Source: Pseudomonadota bacterium
GTDB lineage: Bacteria; Pseudomonadota; Alphaproteobacteria; Rhizobiales; Rhizobiaceae
Length of the DNA: 64,000 nucleotides
Direction of reading: 5' to 3'
Assembly (NCBI GenBank): GCA_020161665.1
Contig: JAIUPA010000022.1
Coordinates: 143,492-207,491 of the forward strand
Shown here: positions 1-10,627 of the stretch, piece after piece
Position numbering within the stretch: position 1 is the first letter of the stretch
Layout of the letters: each line of letters opens with the position of its first letter
Position numbers and translations under genes: made by a program
The notes under the pieces: generated by a model
Database searches by the model: none
Told to the model about the DNA's origin: nothing
Seen by the model: only the letters and a program-made list of their open reading frames with translations

Positions 1-304
1 AACCGACCTTTTCGCGCAGCCAGACGGCCTGACTGAAGCCGCGCCCATCATTGAAGGCCGGGAAGGTGACCGCCACCAGCGCGATGCGACCGATGAAGGG
101 TTCGAGGCGGCGCACATCGTCGGCGGGCTTCAACACCACCGCGAGGTTGGCGTCGTTGCTTTCGGCAGCCTTCGTCAGGAAGTCTTCGAGCGGCAGGAGG
201 GCGATCTCGCCCTCGCCGGCCTGTCTCTCTTCCGTTTCAATCACGTAAGGGTCGTTGGCGGCAAAACCGCCCTTTTCGGTCCAGATACGGGTCACGTCAT
301 TCAT
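1..304 (-). CDS. DUF934 family protein (partial, 3' end outside window)
   Basis: About 101 residues are visible, beginning MNDVTRIWTEKGGFAANDPY; the gene runs off the left edge. The ATG at 304 lies two bases after the stop of the sulfite reductase gene, so the two are probably translated together. From memory, DUF934 (COG3749) proteins sit almost always beside sulfite/nitrite reductase and siroheme genes in proteobacteria and are thought to help sulfite reduction, possibly in electron delivery. That role is known by association only. The upstream gene order (cysG, DUF2849, cysI) fits this family well. Confidence 0.8.
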   Translation of the reverse strand, partial: MNDVTRIWTEKGGFAANDPYVIETEERQAGEGEIALLPLEDFLTKAAESNDANLAVVLKPADDVRRLEPFIGRIALVAVTFPAFNDGRGFSQAVWLREKVG

Positions 305-306
305 CC

Positions 307-1980
<1,674 letters not shown>

Positions 1981-1988
1981 GCTGGTCC

Positions 1989-2303
1989 TCAGGAGGCAAT
2001 GAAATCGGGATCGGCGATCTTGTAGCCGGGTGCATAGGCAATGGTCGGGCCTGCGGCCCGGATGCGCTCGCGAACGCGGACCGGCCAGATGCGGCCATCA
2101 ACATCCTGAACGTCGATCACGGCCAGATCGACCACCTTGTTGGCAGCGAAATCACGCTTGCCGATCTCTTCGATCGAGGCGACGGCCTCGGCATGGCGCG
2201 CAACGAGCGCGCTCTGGAGGTCTTCCGACCAGTTGCCCGCCGCATCAAGCCAGACGGCAATGCCATCGGTCAGTCGGTTGGCCGTCAACACTTTGGCGGT
2301 CAT
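1989..2303 (-). CDS. DUF2849 family protein
   Basis: A 104-residue soluble protein (MTAKVLTANRLTDGIAVWLD at the start). Its ATG overlaps the cysG stop codon by four bases (ATGA), which indicates translational coupling. DUF2849 proteins are found in alphaproteobacteria between cysG and cysI genes. Their biochemical role is not established; help with sulfite reduction is inferred from position. No signal peptide, membrane segment or cysteine motif is visible. Confidence 0.82.
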   Translation of the reverse strand: MTAKVLTANRLTDGIAVWLDAAGNWSEDLQSALVARHAEAVASIEEIGKRDFAANKVVDLAVIDVQDVDGRIWPVRVRERIRAAGPTIAYAPGYKIADPDFIAS

Positions 2304-3739
2304 GGTGCAGTCTCCAGGTTCAGCGTTTGATCGACGGTCTTGCCCAAGGGTTCAGAATGCGTGAAGCGGCCACCGGCCACGGCCTCGCCGATGATGACCA
2401 TCACCGGGCCGGAAAGGTCCGTGCGCGAAGCCAGGTCCGGAAGGTCCTTCAAGGTGCCATGCATCAGGCGGCGGTTGGCGCGGCTGGCGTTTTCCACCAC
2501 GGCGACCGGGGTTTCGCGGGCAACGCCGATGCCGATCAACCGGGCCGCGACCGAAGCGGCAACCGTCGAGCCCATGTAGACGGCGACAGTGGCGCCCGAG
2601 ACAGCTAGGCTTGCCCAATCCGGCAGAACATCGCCTTCAAGGTCATGACCCGTGGTGAAGATCAGCGACGAGGCAACGCCACGAACGGTGAGTGGCAGGT
2701 CAAAGTCGGCGGCTGCCGCGAAGGCGGAGGTGATGCCGGGCACGATTTCGTAGGCGATATCGGCCTGACGCAGCGCATCCATTTCTTCCGCCGCGCGGCC
2801 ATAGATCAGCGGGTCGCCCGACTTCAGGCGCACGACGCGCTTGCCTTCACGGCCCAGACGCACCAGCAGGCGGTTGATCTCGTCCTGCGTTTTCGAATGG
2901 CAGCCCTTGCGCTTGCCGACGGGGAAGCGTTCGGCATCGCGGCGACCCATATCGACCAGCGTCTGCGGCACGAGGGCATCGTAAACAATCGCATCGGCCT
3001 GCATCAGAAGACGATGGGCGCGAAGGGTCAAAAGGTCTTCCGCGCCCGGCCCTGCCCCCACCAGTGCCACACGGCCCGGCTGAACGTGATCGGCGGCGAG
3101 AAGGCGATCCGTCTCGGCGCGGGCCTTGTCGAGGTCGCCCTCGGCCACGGCTTCAGCGACGGAACCGGAAAAGAAATTCTGCCAGAAGCTGCGACGGGCC
3201 GCACCACGCGGCAGGTGGCGTTCAACCGCGCCACGATAATCCACCGCCAGACGTGCCAGTCGCCCCAGCGATGCGGGCAGCAGGCGATCCACTGTCATGC
3301 GGATCATCTGGGCGAGAACGGGGCCTGCCCCTTCCGTGCCGATGGCGACCGCGACCGGCGCACGCGAGACGAGGGCGGGCGTGAAGAAATCGCAGAAATC
3401 GGGCTGATCGACCGCATTGGCGGGAACGCGCACGGCACGCGCGGCGGCAACGATCACGCGATCCAGCGCCTCCTGCCCCGTTGCGGCGAACACCAGACGA
3501 AAGCCCGAGAGATCATGCTTGGTCGAGATGTCGGGAATGATGATGATGCCCTTCCCGGCCAGAAAACCGGCATAGGCCGGTTCCGGCTCGTCCGCAAAGG
3601 CGACGATACGGGCTTGCGTGGCGGAGAGAAGGCGCGCCTTGGCATAGGCCTCATCGCCATTGCCGAAAATGGCAACGGATTCGCCCGCAACGCGGAAGAA
3701 GGCGGGAAAGCTTGCCAGTTTTTCGTCGTGTGCAGTCAT
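2300..3739 (-). CDS. cysG: siroheme synthase (bifunctional CysG)
   Basis: A 479-residue two-part protein. The N-terminal half resembles precorrin-2 dehydrogenase/sirohydrochlorin ferrochelatase, with a Rossmann-type VAIFGNGDEAYAKARLL segment. The C-terminal half is uroporphyrinogen-III C-methyltransferase, with VALVGAGPGAEDLLTLRA, the RLKSGDPLIYGR segment and VPGITSAFAAAA. It makes siroheme for the reductase encoded two genes downstream. I chose the ATG at 3739 (MTAHDEKLASF) because the open frame further upstream has no homology-like sequence. The gene is separated from cysA by about 175 bases and probably starts its own transcript. Confidence 0.92.
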   Translation of the reverse strand: MTAHDEKLASFPAFFRVAGESVAIFGNGDEAYAKARLLSATQARIVAFADEPEPAYAGFLAGKGIIIIPDISTKHDLSGFRLVFAATGQEALDRVIVAAARAVRVPANAVDQPDFCDFFTPALVSRAPVAVAIGTEGAGPVLAQMIRMTVDRLLPASLGRLARLAVDYRGAVERHLPRGAARRSFWQNFFSGSVAEAVAEGDLDKARAETDRLLAADHVQPGRVALVGAGPGAEDLLTLRAHRLLMQADAIVYDALVPQTLVDMGRRDAERFPVGKRKGCHSKTQDEINRLLVRLGREGKRVVRLKSGDPLIYGRAAEEMDALRQADIAYEIVPGITSAFAAAADFDLPLTVRGVASSLIFTTGHDLEGDVLPDWASLAVSGATVAVYMGSTVAASVAARLIGIGVARETPVAVVENASRANRRLMHGTLKDLPDLASRTDLSGPVMVIIGEAVAGGRFTHSEPLGKTVDQTLNLETAP

Positions 3740-3851
3740 CGCTTTGATCCGTGAACCGAGAACGGCTTGAGTTGTCGCGGAATATCGCGGCTTGCGGACC
3801 AAGAATGAAGGCACGGAAATCTGCCTGCCGAATGCTGCGGGTATTATTTTT

Positions 3852-3902
3852 CCCGTTTTGGACCCTTCAAGAAAAAATCTCACCCGAGGGGTTCAAAACG
3901 GG
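3852..3902. repeat. imperfect inverted repeat between cysA and cysG
   Basis: The arms are CCCGTTTTGGACCC (3852-3865) and GGGTTCAAAACGGG (3889-3902), with one mismatch and a 23-base A-rich loop. It lies just beyond the cysA stop, so on the minus strand it could end or slow the cys transport transcript before cysG. A run of T in the loop rather than after the stem makes it a poor classical terminator. Confidence 0.5.
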
Positions 3903-3915
3903 CGCCTTTGCCGCG

Positions 3916-4956
3916 TCACGTGTTGCGGAAAATCTTCCAGTGCACCGGACGGAAGCCCAGCTCGCCGCCGATTTCCACCCGCGTTTCAAGCGGAACGCCG
4001 ATCTCGACATGGTGGGCCGCCCCTTCATCGGAAATATCCAGTTCCGCGATGCGCGCACCCGCCAGACGACGGCTTGCCGTCACCTTGCCGGTGAGGCGCG
4101 GGCCATCGTTGACCTCCACCACATCCTGCGGACGGAAGAAAAGCATGCCTTCACCATCCGGGCCGGGCTCGGAAATACCGATCGGCTGGCCCTGAAACAG
4201 CACCGCGCCGTTTTCGATCCGAACCGGCAGATGCGAGGATTCGCCGATGAAGGAAAAGACGAAGGGCGAGTTCGGGCGGTCATAGACATCATCGGCGGAG
4301 CCGACCTGTTCAATGCGGCCCTGGCTCATCACCACCACGCGGTCGGCAAGCTCCAGCGCTTCTTCCTGATCGTGCGTCACGAAAACCGTGGTGTGGCCGG
4401 TGCGATCATGGAATTCGCGCAGCCAGCGACGCAGTTCCTTGCGCACCTTGGCATCAAGCGCGCCAAAGGGTTCGTCAAGGAGCAGCACCTTCGGCTCGAT
4501 AGCAACCGCACGGGCGAGCGCCACGCGCTGGCGCTGGCCGCCGGACAGCTGGTTTGGATAGCGCTTTTCAAGACCCGGCAGGTGCACCATGTCGAGAAGG
4601 TCCGACACGCGCTTGCGGATTTCCGCTTTCGGCGGGCGGCTTTCAGCGGGCCGCACCTTGAGGCCGAAGGCAATGTTTTCGGCCACCGTCATATGCTTGA
4701 ACAGCGCGTAATGCTGGAAGACGAAGCCAACATTGCGTTCCTGTACGGTCTTTTGCGAGGCGTCTTCATCACCAAAGAGGATCTGGCCGCCATTGGGCTG
4801 TTCCAGACCGGCAATCAGGCGCAGAAGCGTGGTCTTGCCCGAACCCGAAGGGCCAAGCAGGGCGATCAACTCACCCGAATTGATCTTGAGCGACACATCT
4901 TTCAAAGCCGGGTAGCGGTCGAACTGCTTCGAGATGCCGGAAACGGTAACTTCCAT
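3916..4956 (-). CDS. cysA: sulfate/thiosulfate ABC transporter ATPase
   Basis: A 346-residue ABC ATPase. Visible motifs are Walker A GPSGSGKTT, the signature LSGGQRQRVALARA, Walker B VLLLDEPFGALD and the switch His in VFVTHDQEEA. A C-terminal TOBE-like regulatory region follows. It powers import of sulfate with CysT/CysW and Sbp encoded immediately upstream on the same strand. The start at 4956 (MEVTVSGISKQFD) matches the family; an in-frame ATG at 4989 inside cysW is possible but adds non-conserved residues. Confidence 0.93.
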   Translation of the reverse strand: MEVTVSGISKQFDRYPALKDVSLKINSGELIALLGPSGSGKTTLLRLIAGLEQPNGGQILFGDEDASQKTVQERNVGFVFQHYALFKHMTVAENIAFGLKVRPAESRPPKAEIRKRVSDLLDMVHLPGLEKRYPNQLSGGQRQRVALARAVAIEPKVLLLDEPFGALDAKVRKELRRWLREFHDRTGHTTVFVTHDQEEALELADRVVVMSQGRIEQVGSADDVYDRPNSPFVFSFIGESSHLPVRIENGAVLFQGQPIGISEPGPDGEGMLFFRPQDVVEVNDGPRLTGKVTASRRLAGARIAELDISDEGAAHHVEIGVPLETRVEIGGELGFRPVHWKIFRNT

Positions 4957-4969
4957 GGGTGATGACCTT

Positions 4970-5848
4970 TCAGTGTCGGCCACCGGCATTGCCGGCTCCG
5001 AAGCGCAGTTCCAGTACGGTTTTCAACCCGAGCGTGACAAGGGCCAGACCGGCGAGCAAAGTCGCCACCGCAAAGGCTGCGCTGACATTGTATTCGTTGT
5101 AGAGAATTTCAACATGGAGCGGCATGGTGTTGGTGACGCCACGAATATGGCCGGACACCACCGACACGGCCCCGAATTCGCCCATGGCGCGGGCGTTGCA
5201 GAGCAGAACGCCATAGAGCAGGCCCCAACGGATGTTGGGAACCGTGACATACCAGAAGGCCTGCCAGCCCGACGCCCCCAGCGAAAGCGCCGCCTCTTCA
5301 TCGCCGGACCCCTGCTCCTGCATCAGCGGGATCAACTCGCGGGCAACGAAGGGAAAGGTGACGAAGACGGTGGCCAGCACAATGCCCGGCACGGCAAAGA
5401 GGATTTCAATGCCGTAGGAATTGAGGATGGGGCCGAGAACGCTGTGGGTGCCGAACAGCACGACAAAGACCAGACCGGAAATGACCGGCGAGACCGAGAA
5501 TGGCAGGTCGATCAGGGTGATCAGGAAGGCCTTGCCCTTGAATTCGAACTTGGCAATGGCCCAGGCGGCGGCCACACCGAAGACGAGGTTCAACGGCACG
5601 GCAATCACCGCGACCAGGAGCGTCAGGCGGATGGCGGCCAGTGCGTCCGGCTCGCTGATGGCTTCCCAGAAGGCTTCAGGACCCTTGCGGAAGGCCTCAA
5701 AGAACACCGAAACCAGCGGCAGAGCCAGAAAGAAGGCCAGAAACAGGATCGCAATCAGGATCAGCGCGAATTTGGCGCCGGGCGGTTCCGTCGCGGCATC
5801 GCGAAAACGCGGTGCGGCGGCGGCGTTCGAATGATCAAGCGTAGCCAT
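4970..5848 (-). CDS. cysW: sulfate/thiosulfate ABC transporter permease CysW
   Basis: A 292-residue inner-membrane permease with about six hydrophobic helices. It has a short polar N-terminus ([17 protein letters not shown]) and the binding-protein-dependent transport (EAA) loop around [20 protein letters not shown]. The 5' end overlaps cysT by 14 bases, as expected for tightly coupled subunits. It forms the membrane channel with CysT. Confidence 0.93.
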   Translation of the reverse strand: MATLDHSNAAAAPRFRDAATEPPGAKFALILIAILFLAFFLALPLVSVFFEAFRKGPEAFWEAISEPDALAAIRLTLLVAVIAVPLNLVFGVAAAWAIAKFEFKGKAFLITLIDLPFSVSPVISGLVFVVLFGTHSVLGPILNSYGIEILFAVPGIVLATVFVTFPFVARELIPLMQEQGSGDEEAALSLGASGWQAFWYVTVPNIRWGLLYGVLLCNARAMGEFGAVSVVSGHIRGVTNTMPLHVEILYNEYNVSAAFAVATLLAGLALVTLGLKTVLELRFGAGNAGGRH

Positions 5849-6692
5849 AACGTTTGCGGCTCCATGCCTGAATGAGATTGATGATGAACAGCATGATGAA
5901 GGAAATCACCAGCATGATGGTGGCAACCGCCATGGCCGCCGGATAGTTGAACTCCTCCAGACGGATGACGATCAGAAGCGGAGCGATTTCCGAGACATAA
6001 GGGATGTTCCCGGCGATGAAGATGACCGAGCCGTATTCGCCAACGCCACGGGCAAAGGCGAGCGCAAAGCCCGTGAGGATCGCCGGAAACAGACCCGGCA
6101 ACAGCACGCGGAAAATGGTCTGGAAACGGTTCGCCCCAAGCGTTGCGGCGGCTTCTTCCACCTGACGGTCGATCTCTTCCATGACCGGCTGCACGGTGCG
6201 CACCACAAAGGGCAGGCCAATGAAGATGAGGGCAATCACAATACCGAGCGGCGTATAGGCGATCTTGATGCCGAGCGGCGTCAGCCAGGCACCAATCCAG
6301 CCCTTCGGCGCATAAAGCGTCGTCAGTGCGATACCGGCGACCGCCGTCGGCAGGGCGAAGGGCAGATCGACCGCCGCATCAACAAAACGACGGCCCGGGA
6401 AATCATAGCGCACCAGCACCCATGCCACGATCACGCCAAAGACGGCATTGACGAAGGCGGCGGCCATCGCCGTGCCGAAGCTGATGCGAAGCGCATTCAG
6501 CGTTCGGGAATCGGTGGCAAGGCTTGCCAGTTCGGGCAGGCCGAGGGAGGCGGTGTGCCAGACCAGCCCGGCGAGCGGGATGAGAATGATAAGGACGAGG
6601 TAGGACAGCGTATAGCCAAGCGACAGGCCAAAGCCCGGAATCACGCTCGCCTGCCGCCATTTCCATCCCGTCGCAAAACTCGTATTCGCCAT
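5835..6692 (-). CDS. cysT: sulfate/thiosulfate ABC transporter permease CysT
   Basis: A 285-residue permease with about six membrane helices and an EAA loop ([20 protein letters not shown]). It is the partner of CysW. The ATG at 6692 has a good ribosome-binding site (GGGAG, six bases upstream), while an in-frame GTG two codons earlier is less likely. The gene follows sbp with a 146-base spacer holding two stem-loops. Confidence 0.93.
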   Translation of the reverse strand: MANTSFATGWKWRQASVIPGFGLSLGYTLSYLVLIILIPLAGLVWHTASLGLPELASLATDSRTLNALRISFGTAMAAAFVNAVFGVIVAWVLVRYDFPGRRFVDAAVDLPFALPTAVAGIALTTLYAPKGWIGAWLTPLGIKIAYTPLGIVIALIFIGLPFVVRTVQPVMEEIDRQVEEAAATLGANRFQTIFRVLLPGLFPAILTGFALAFARGVGEYGSVIFIAGNIPYVSEIAPLLIVIRLEEFNYPAAMAVATIMLVISFIMLFIINLIQAWSRKRYGYA

Positions 6693-6774
6693 ATGCACTC
6701 CCAGAATTCCAAGTGGCTGCCGTGCTGAACATTGAACCGGCCCATGCCGGATGCCTTGCAGAGCATGCTTTTGC

Positions 6775-6831
6775 CCCGCGGCCGATTTCCACCGACCGCG
6801 GGAGCTTTTGTTATCTGCCCTTCAGGGCAGA
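6775..6831 (-). other. two stem-loops in the sbp-cysT spacer
   Basis: Stem-loop one is TCTGCCC/GGGCAGA (6814-6820 with 6825-6831). Stem-loop two is CCCGCGG/CCGCGGG (6775-6781 with 6796-6802). Neither is followed by a T-run on the minus strand. They look like mRNA-stability or partial-attenuation structures that would let binding protein be made in excess over the permeases, as is common in ABC operons. The function is inferred. Confidence 0.5.
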
Positions 6832-6838
6832 CCGGCTT

Positions 6839-7852
6839 TTACCGGGCCGGCTTGTAGATCTGGTCGAAGATGCCGCCGTCGCCAAAGTGTTCCGGCTGGA
6901 CCTTCTTCCAACCACCGAAGACCGGGTCGTCGATGGTCACGAGCTTGATGTCCGGCAGCGCCTTCAGAAGGTCCGGTGCGACGGCCTTCGGGTTCGACGG
7001 ACGGTAGAAATGCTTGGCCGCGATGTTCTGGCCTTCATCCGAATAGAGATAGTTCAGATAGGCTTCGGCCACCTTGCGCGTGCCCTTGGCATCGACATTG
7101 GCATCGACCACGGCGACCGGCGGTTCGGCGAGGATCGAGATCGGCGGCACGATGATTTCGAAGGCATCGGCCCCGAATTCCTCACCGGCCAGATAGGCTT
7201 CGTTCTCCCAGGCCAGCAGCACGTCACCGATCCCGCGCTGGGCGAAGGTCACCGTCGAGCCACGGGCGCCGGTATCCAGAACCGGAGCGCGCTTGAAGAG
7301 CTCGGTGATGTAGCCCTTGATCTTGTCCTGATCGCCCTTGAATTCTTCATTCGCCCAGGCCCAGGCGGCGAGATAGTTCCAGCGCGCACCGCCTGACGTC
7401 TTCGGGTTCGGGGTGACGATCTGCACGTCGCCCTTCACGAGGTCGTCCCAATTGTGAACGCCCTTCGGATTGCCCTTGCGAACGAGGAACACAATGGTCG
7501 AGGTGTAAGGTGCGGAATTGTTCGCAAGACGGGCGCGCCAGTCCGGCGAAATCTTGGCCGACTTTTCGACGATGGCGTTGATGTCGCTTTCAAGCGCCAG
7601 CGTCACCACATCGGCGTTCAGGCCATCGATGACGGCGCGTGCCTGCTTGCCGGAGCCACCATGCGACTGCTGAACGGTGACATCCTCACCCGTTTCAGCC
7701 TTCCAGTGCTTGGCAAACGCCGCGTTGTAATCCTTGTAAAACTCACGCGTCGGGTCATAGGAGACGTTGAGAAGCGTGGAACCGGCATGAGCCGGGATAA
7801 CCAGTGAGAGGCTGAGAAGCAGGCCACCAAGGCCCTTGAGAATGCTGTTCAT
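6839..7852 (-). CDS. sbp: periplasmic sulfate-binding protein
   Basis: A 337-residue protein starting with a signal peptide (hydrophobic [18 protein letters not shown], likely cut after AHA). Its mature part is typical of the sulfate-binding family: [37 protein letters not shown] and [16 protein letters not shown]. It captures sulfate or thiosulfate in the periplasm for CysTWA. First gene of the transport operon; the 209-base gap to the Rrf2 regulator contains its promoter. Confidence 0.93.
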   Translation of the reverse strand: MNSILKGLGGLLLSLSLVIPAHAGSTLLNVSYDPTREFYKDYNAAFAKHWKAETGEDVTVQQSHGGSGKQARAVIDGLNADVVTLALESDINAIVEKSAKISPDWRARLANNSAPYTSTIVFLVRKGNPKGVHNWDDLVKGDVQIVTPNPKTSGGARWNYLAAWAWANEEFKGDQDKIKGYITELFKRAPVLDTGARGSTVTFAQRGIGDVLLAWENEAYLAGEEFGADAFEIIVPPISILAEPPVAVVDANVDAKGTRKVAEAYLNYLYSDEGQNIAAKHFYRPSNPKAVAPDLLKALPDIKLVTIDDPVFGGWKKVQPEHFGDGGIFDQIYKPAR

Positions 7853-8061
7853 GGCAACCGTTTCCTCATTTCCGGTTTCGATGGCTTAAAGACTACCGCT
7901 CAAGTCGTCTTAGTCAACGCGACTGAAAAAATAACAATCCGGTTCCCTTTTCCGCCTGATCCGGTGGAACGTGCGCCCCGTGGCAAAGGCCATGAAAGCA
8001 CAAATAATCCGCAAATGGGCCATTCGGCAGAATCGACCGCTCCCGAAATTCACCTCCGAAC

Positions 8062-8517
8062 TCAGTCGTTGGAACGCCTTTCTACAGGTTCGCAGGTGTT
8101 GGACGGCATGGCAATGGCATCGGCCAGCGAAGTGGAAAAAAGCACGGCGCGCGTTTCATCGGCCACGCGGGCGAAGACATGGCGCAGCTCGCAATCACTC
8201 TCGCCGCGACAGTCCTCGCAACGCTTGTAGGCGGTGATCGAGAGACAGGGCAGCGGGGCAATCGGCCCGTCGATGAGGCGCAGCACCTCGCCATAGGTGA
8301 TCTCGCTCGCCGGGCGCTGCAGAAGATAACCGCCCTGCTTGCCGCGACGGCTTTCCACCAGACCAGCGCGCTTCAGATCGAGCATGATCTGCTCCAGAAA
8401 CTTCTTCGGGATTTTCTGCTCTTCGGCAATGTCGGGTATCTGTACCGGCGTTCCGGCGTTCGACCGGGCCAGCATGCTGAGCGCACGAAGCGCGTATTTA
8501 GCCCTTTGCGAGATCAT
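8062..8517 (-). CDS. Rrf2 family transcriptional regulator (probable cys regulator)
   Basis: A 151-residue Rrf2 protein with an N-terminal winged helix (MISQRAKYALRALSMLAR, then PKKFLEQIMLDLKRAGLVES and RRGKQGGYLL). Four cysteines lie in a short C-terminal segment (LPCLSITAYKRCEDC followed by GESDC). In Rrf2 proteins such spaced cysteines may bind an iron-sulfur cluster, whereas CymR-type members sense cysteine status through a partner. Its place between the divergent sulfate transport and cysHDN operons suggests it controls both; this is inferred from position. It is distinct from RirA, encoded near 50 kb. Confidence 0.83.
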   Translation of the reverse strand: MISQRAKYALRALSMLARSNAGTPVQIPDIAEEQKIPKKFLEQIMLDLKRAGLVESRRGKQGGYLLQRPASEITYGEVLRLIDGPIAPLPCLSITAYKRCEDCRGESDCELRHVFARVADETRAVLFSTSLADAIAMPSNTCEPVERRSND

Positions 8518-8827
8518 CGAGGAGGTCAGCCTGCCTGTTTCATGACGTGCGCAACAGACTTAGAGGAAGTTGAAGACGAGTTCAAATTCCCGATCACGAG
8601 AGCGCCCAACGTTATCTATTGATTTTGTAGATTTTATGGACGATCATGTCCGGGCTTCTATCACTGACATGCCTCGCATGGCGCTCACTGGCGCGATGCA
8701 GGAAGAAATGCCGCGTTTGCCTGCTTGCGGAGAGAGATTTACTCCCGCAACCCTTTTGCGTGAAAGGCAATTCCTGTCACCCGGCCCTGTAATGGCGGAT
8801 AATCCGTGTCATCACAGGAATGGAAGC
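8518..8827 (+). promoter_or_regulatory. cysH upstream region with RBS-covering inverted repeat
   Basis: A 310-base non-coding gap. An open frame fused to the front of cysH lacks conserved character and is not counted as coding. The arms ATTCCTGT (8770-8777) and ACAGGAAT (8814-8821) are a perfect 8-base inverted repeat, and the second arm includes the cysH ribosome-binding site (AGGAATGGAAGC before the ATG at 8828). An A/T-rich patch near 8610-8640 may hold the promoter. Regulation by folding is a guess. Confidence 0.4.
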
Positions 8828-9580
8828 ATGTCATTCGTCAATAGTTCCGATTTTGCCGCATCGCTCAATGCCCAGCTTGAGGCCCTCACGCTTGAAGAGC
8901 GCCTTGCCGTCGTCGCCGGGCTTTCAGGCCGCGCCGTCTTCACCACCAGCCTCGGCATCGAGGATCAGGTGATCACGGCGGCGATTGGCCTTGGCGGCCT
9001 TTCCCTTGAGGTCGCAACGCTCGATACCGGCCGGCTGTTTGCCGAGACGGTGGCGCTGATTGATGAGACGGAAGCGCGTTTCAACCTCAAGATTGTGCGT
9101 TATCGCCCCCGCGAGGCGGATGTGGACGCCTATGCGAGTGCCTACGGCCTCAACGGTTTTTACGACAGTGTCGAAGCGCGCCACGCCTGCTGCCATGTGC
9201 GCAAGCTGGTGCCGCTGGCCGAGGCTCTTTCCGGTGCCGATTTCTGGATCACCGGGCTTCGCCGTGGCCAGTCCGGCAACCGTGCGACGACGCCCTTTGC
9301 CGAATGGGACGCAGAACGCAAGCTCACCAAGATCAACCCGCTCGCCGACTGGTCCATCGAGGACATCAACGCCTACGTGACCGCGCAGGCTGTTCCGATC
9401 AACCCGCTGCATGCCCGTGGCTACCCCTCCATCGGCTGCGAACCCTGTACGCGGGCCATCAAGCCCGGCGAACCGGAGCGCGCCGGTCGCTGGTGGTGGG
9501 AAAACGACGAGAAGCGCGAATGCGGCCTGCATGTGGCCGAAGCCGCGGCCTCTTCGGTCATCGCCACCGCCAACCCCTAA
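8828..9580 (+). CDS. cysH: assimilatory APS reductase (iron-sulfur type)
   Basis: A 250-residue thioredoxin-dependent reductase of the PAPS/APS reductase family. The 4Fe-4S signature of the APS-using branch is present: CCHVRKLVPL and GCEPCTR. The catalytic cysteine motif ECGLH sits near the C-terminus. It reduces adenylyl sulfate to sulfite. The ATG at 8828 (MSFVNSSDFAAS) is backed by a ribosome-binding site. Preference for APS over PAPS agrees with the absence of any APS kinase gene or domain in the window. Confidence 0.93.
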   Translation: MSFVNSSDFAASLNAQLEALTLEERLAVVAGLSGRAVFTTSLGIEDQVITAAIGLGGLSLEVATLDTGRLFAETVALIDETEARFNLKIVRYRPREADVDAYASAYGLNGFYDSVEARHACCHVRKLVPLAEALSGADFWITGLRRGQSGNRATTPFAEWDAERKLTKINPLADWSIEDINAYVTAQAVPINPLHARGYPSIGCEPCTRAIKPGEPERAGRWWWENDEKRECGLHVAEAAASSVIATANP

Positions 9581-9669
9581 GACATTCTCCCCTCACCCGC
9601 CCTGAAATCCAAAGGCCCTGAACGCCTGACCCGGCGCGGGACGAGAGCCCCAAGGAAAGACTTGAACTG

Positions 9670-10626
9670 ATGCACGTCCACAAATCCGAGTTCGATCCCC
9701 ATTCCAACGATGCGCCGACCAAGCCGCCGCTTGATCCGCATCTGAAGGCGCTGGAAAACGAAGCCATCCACATTTTCCGTGAAGTGGCCGCCGAATTCGA
9801 GCGTCCGGTGATGCTCTATTCCATCGGCAAGGATTCTTCCGTTTTGCTGCATGTGGCGCGCAAGGCGTTCTATCCGGGCCGTGTGCCCTTCCCGCTTCTG
9901 CACGTCGATACGGGCTGGAAGTTCAAGGAAATGATCGCGTTTCGCGACGAAACGGCAGAACGCTACGATCTCGACCTCATCGTTCACACCAATCCGCGCG
10001 GTGCGGCCGAGAATGTCTCGCCGTTCAGCCATGGTTCATCGCGCTATACCGACATCATGAAGACCGAGGCGCTGCGTCAGGCGCTTGATGCCGGTCAGTT
10101 CGATGCCGCCTTTGGCGGTGCGCGCCGTGACGAGGAAGCCTCTCGCGCCAAGGAACGCATCTATTCCTTCCGCACGCCCGATCACCGCTGGGACCCGCGC
10201 AACCAGCGCCCGGAGCTTTGGAACATCTATAACGGCATGATCCAGCGCGGCGAAAGCGTGCGCGCCTTCCCGCTGTCCAACTGGACCGAAGTCGACATCT
10301 GGCGCTACATCCAGGCGGAAAACATTCCGCTCGTGCCGCTCTATTACGCCAAGCCGCGCCCCTATATCGAACGCGACGGCATGATGATCCTTGCCGAAGA
10401 CCCGCGCCTTGAGCTTCTGCCCGGCGAAACGGTTCAGGAAGGCATGATCCGTTTCCGCACGCTCGGCTGCTTCCCGCTGACCGGCGCCATCCGCTCCGAG
10501 GCCACGACGCTCGATGAGGTGATTTCCGAACTGGAGATCGCCACCGTTTCCGAGCGGCAGGGCCGTGCCATCGACCGCGACCAGTCCGGTTCGATGGAGA
10601 AGAAAAAACGCGAAGGATATTTCTGA
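9670..10626 (+). CDS. cysD: sulfate adenylyltransferase subunit 2
   Basis: A 318-residue ATP pyrophosphatase-type enzyme. The PP-loop [12 protein letters not shown] lies near residue 55, and the family segments [16 protein letters not shown] and the C-terminal [13 protein letters not shown] are intact. With CysN it converts sulfate and ATP to APS. It begins 89 bases after cysH and stops one base before cysN, so the three form one operon. Confidence 0.95.
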   Translation: MHVHKSEFDPHSNDAPTKPPLDPHLKALENEAIHIFREVAAEFERPVMLYSIGKDSSVLLHVARKAFYPGRVPFPLLHVDTGWKFKEMIAFRDETAERYDLDLIVHTNPRGAAENVSPFSHGSSRYTDIMKTEALRQALDAGQFDAAFGGARRDEEASRAKERIYSFRTPDHRWDPRNQRPELWNIYNGMIQRGESVRAFPLSNWTEVDIWRYIQAENIPLVPLYYAKPRPYIERDGMMILAEDPRLELLPGETVQEGMIRFRTLGCFPLTGAIRSEATTLDEVISELEIATVSERQGRAIDRDQSGSMEKKKREGYF

Positions 10627-10627
10627 A

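Noticed and set aside
2645..3754. Long open frame of about 369 codons on the plus strand opposite cysG
   Set aside because: It lies wholly antisense to a well-supported cysG and shows His/Arg/Gly-rich composition typical of a shadow frame in GC-rich DNA.
8570..8827. N-terminal extension of CysH of about 86 residues
   Set aside because: The added sequence is unlike CysH, while the ATG at 8828 has a good ribosome-binding site and gives the family start.
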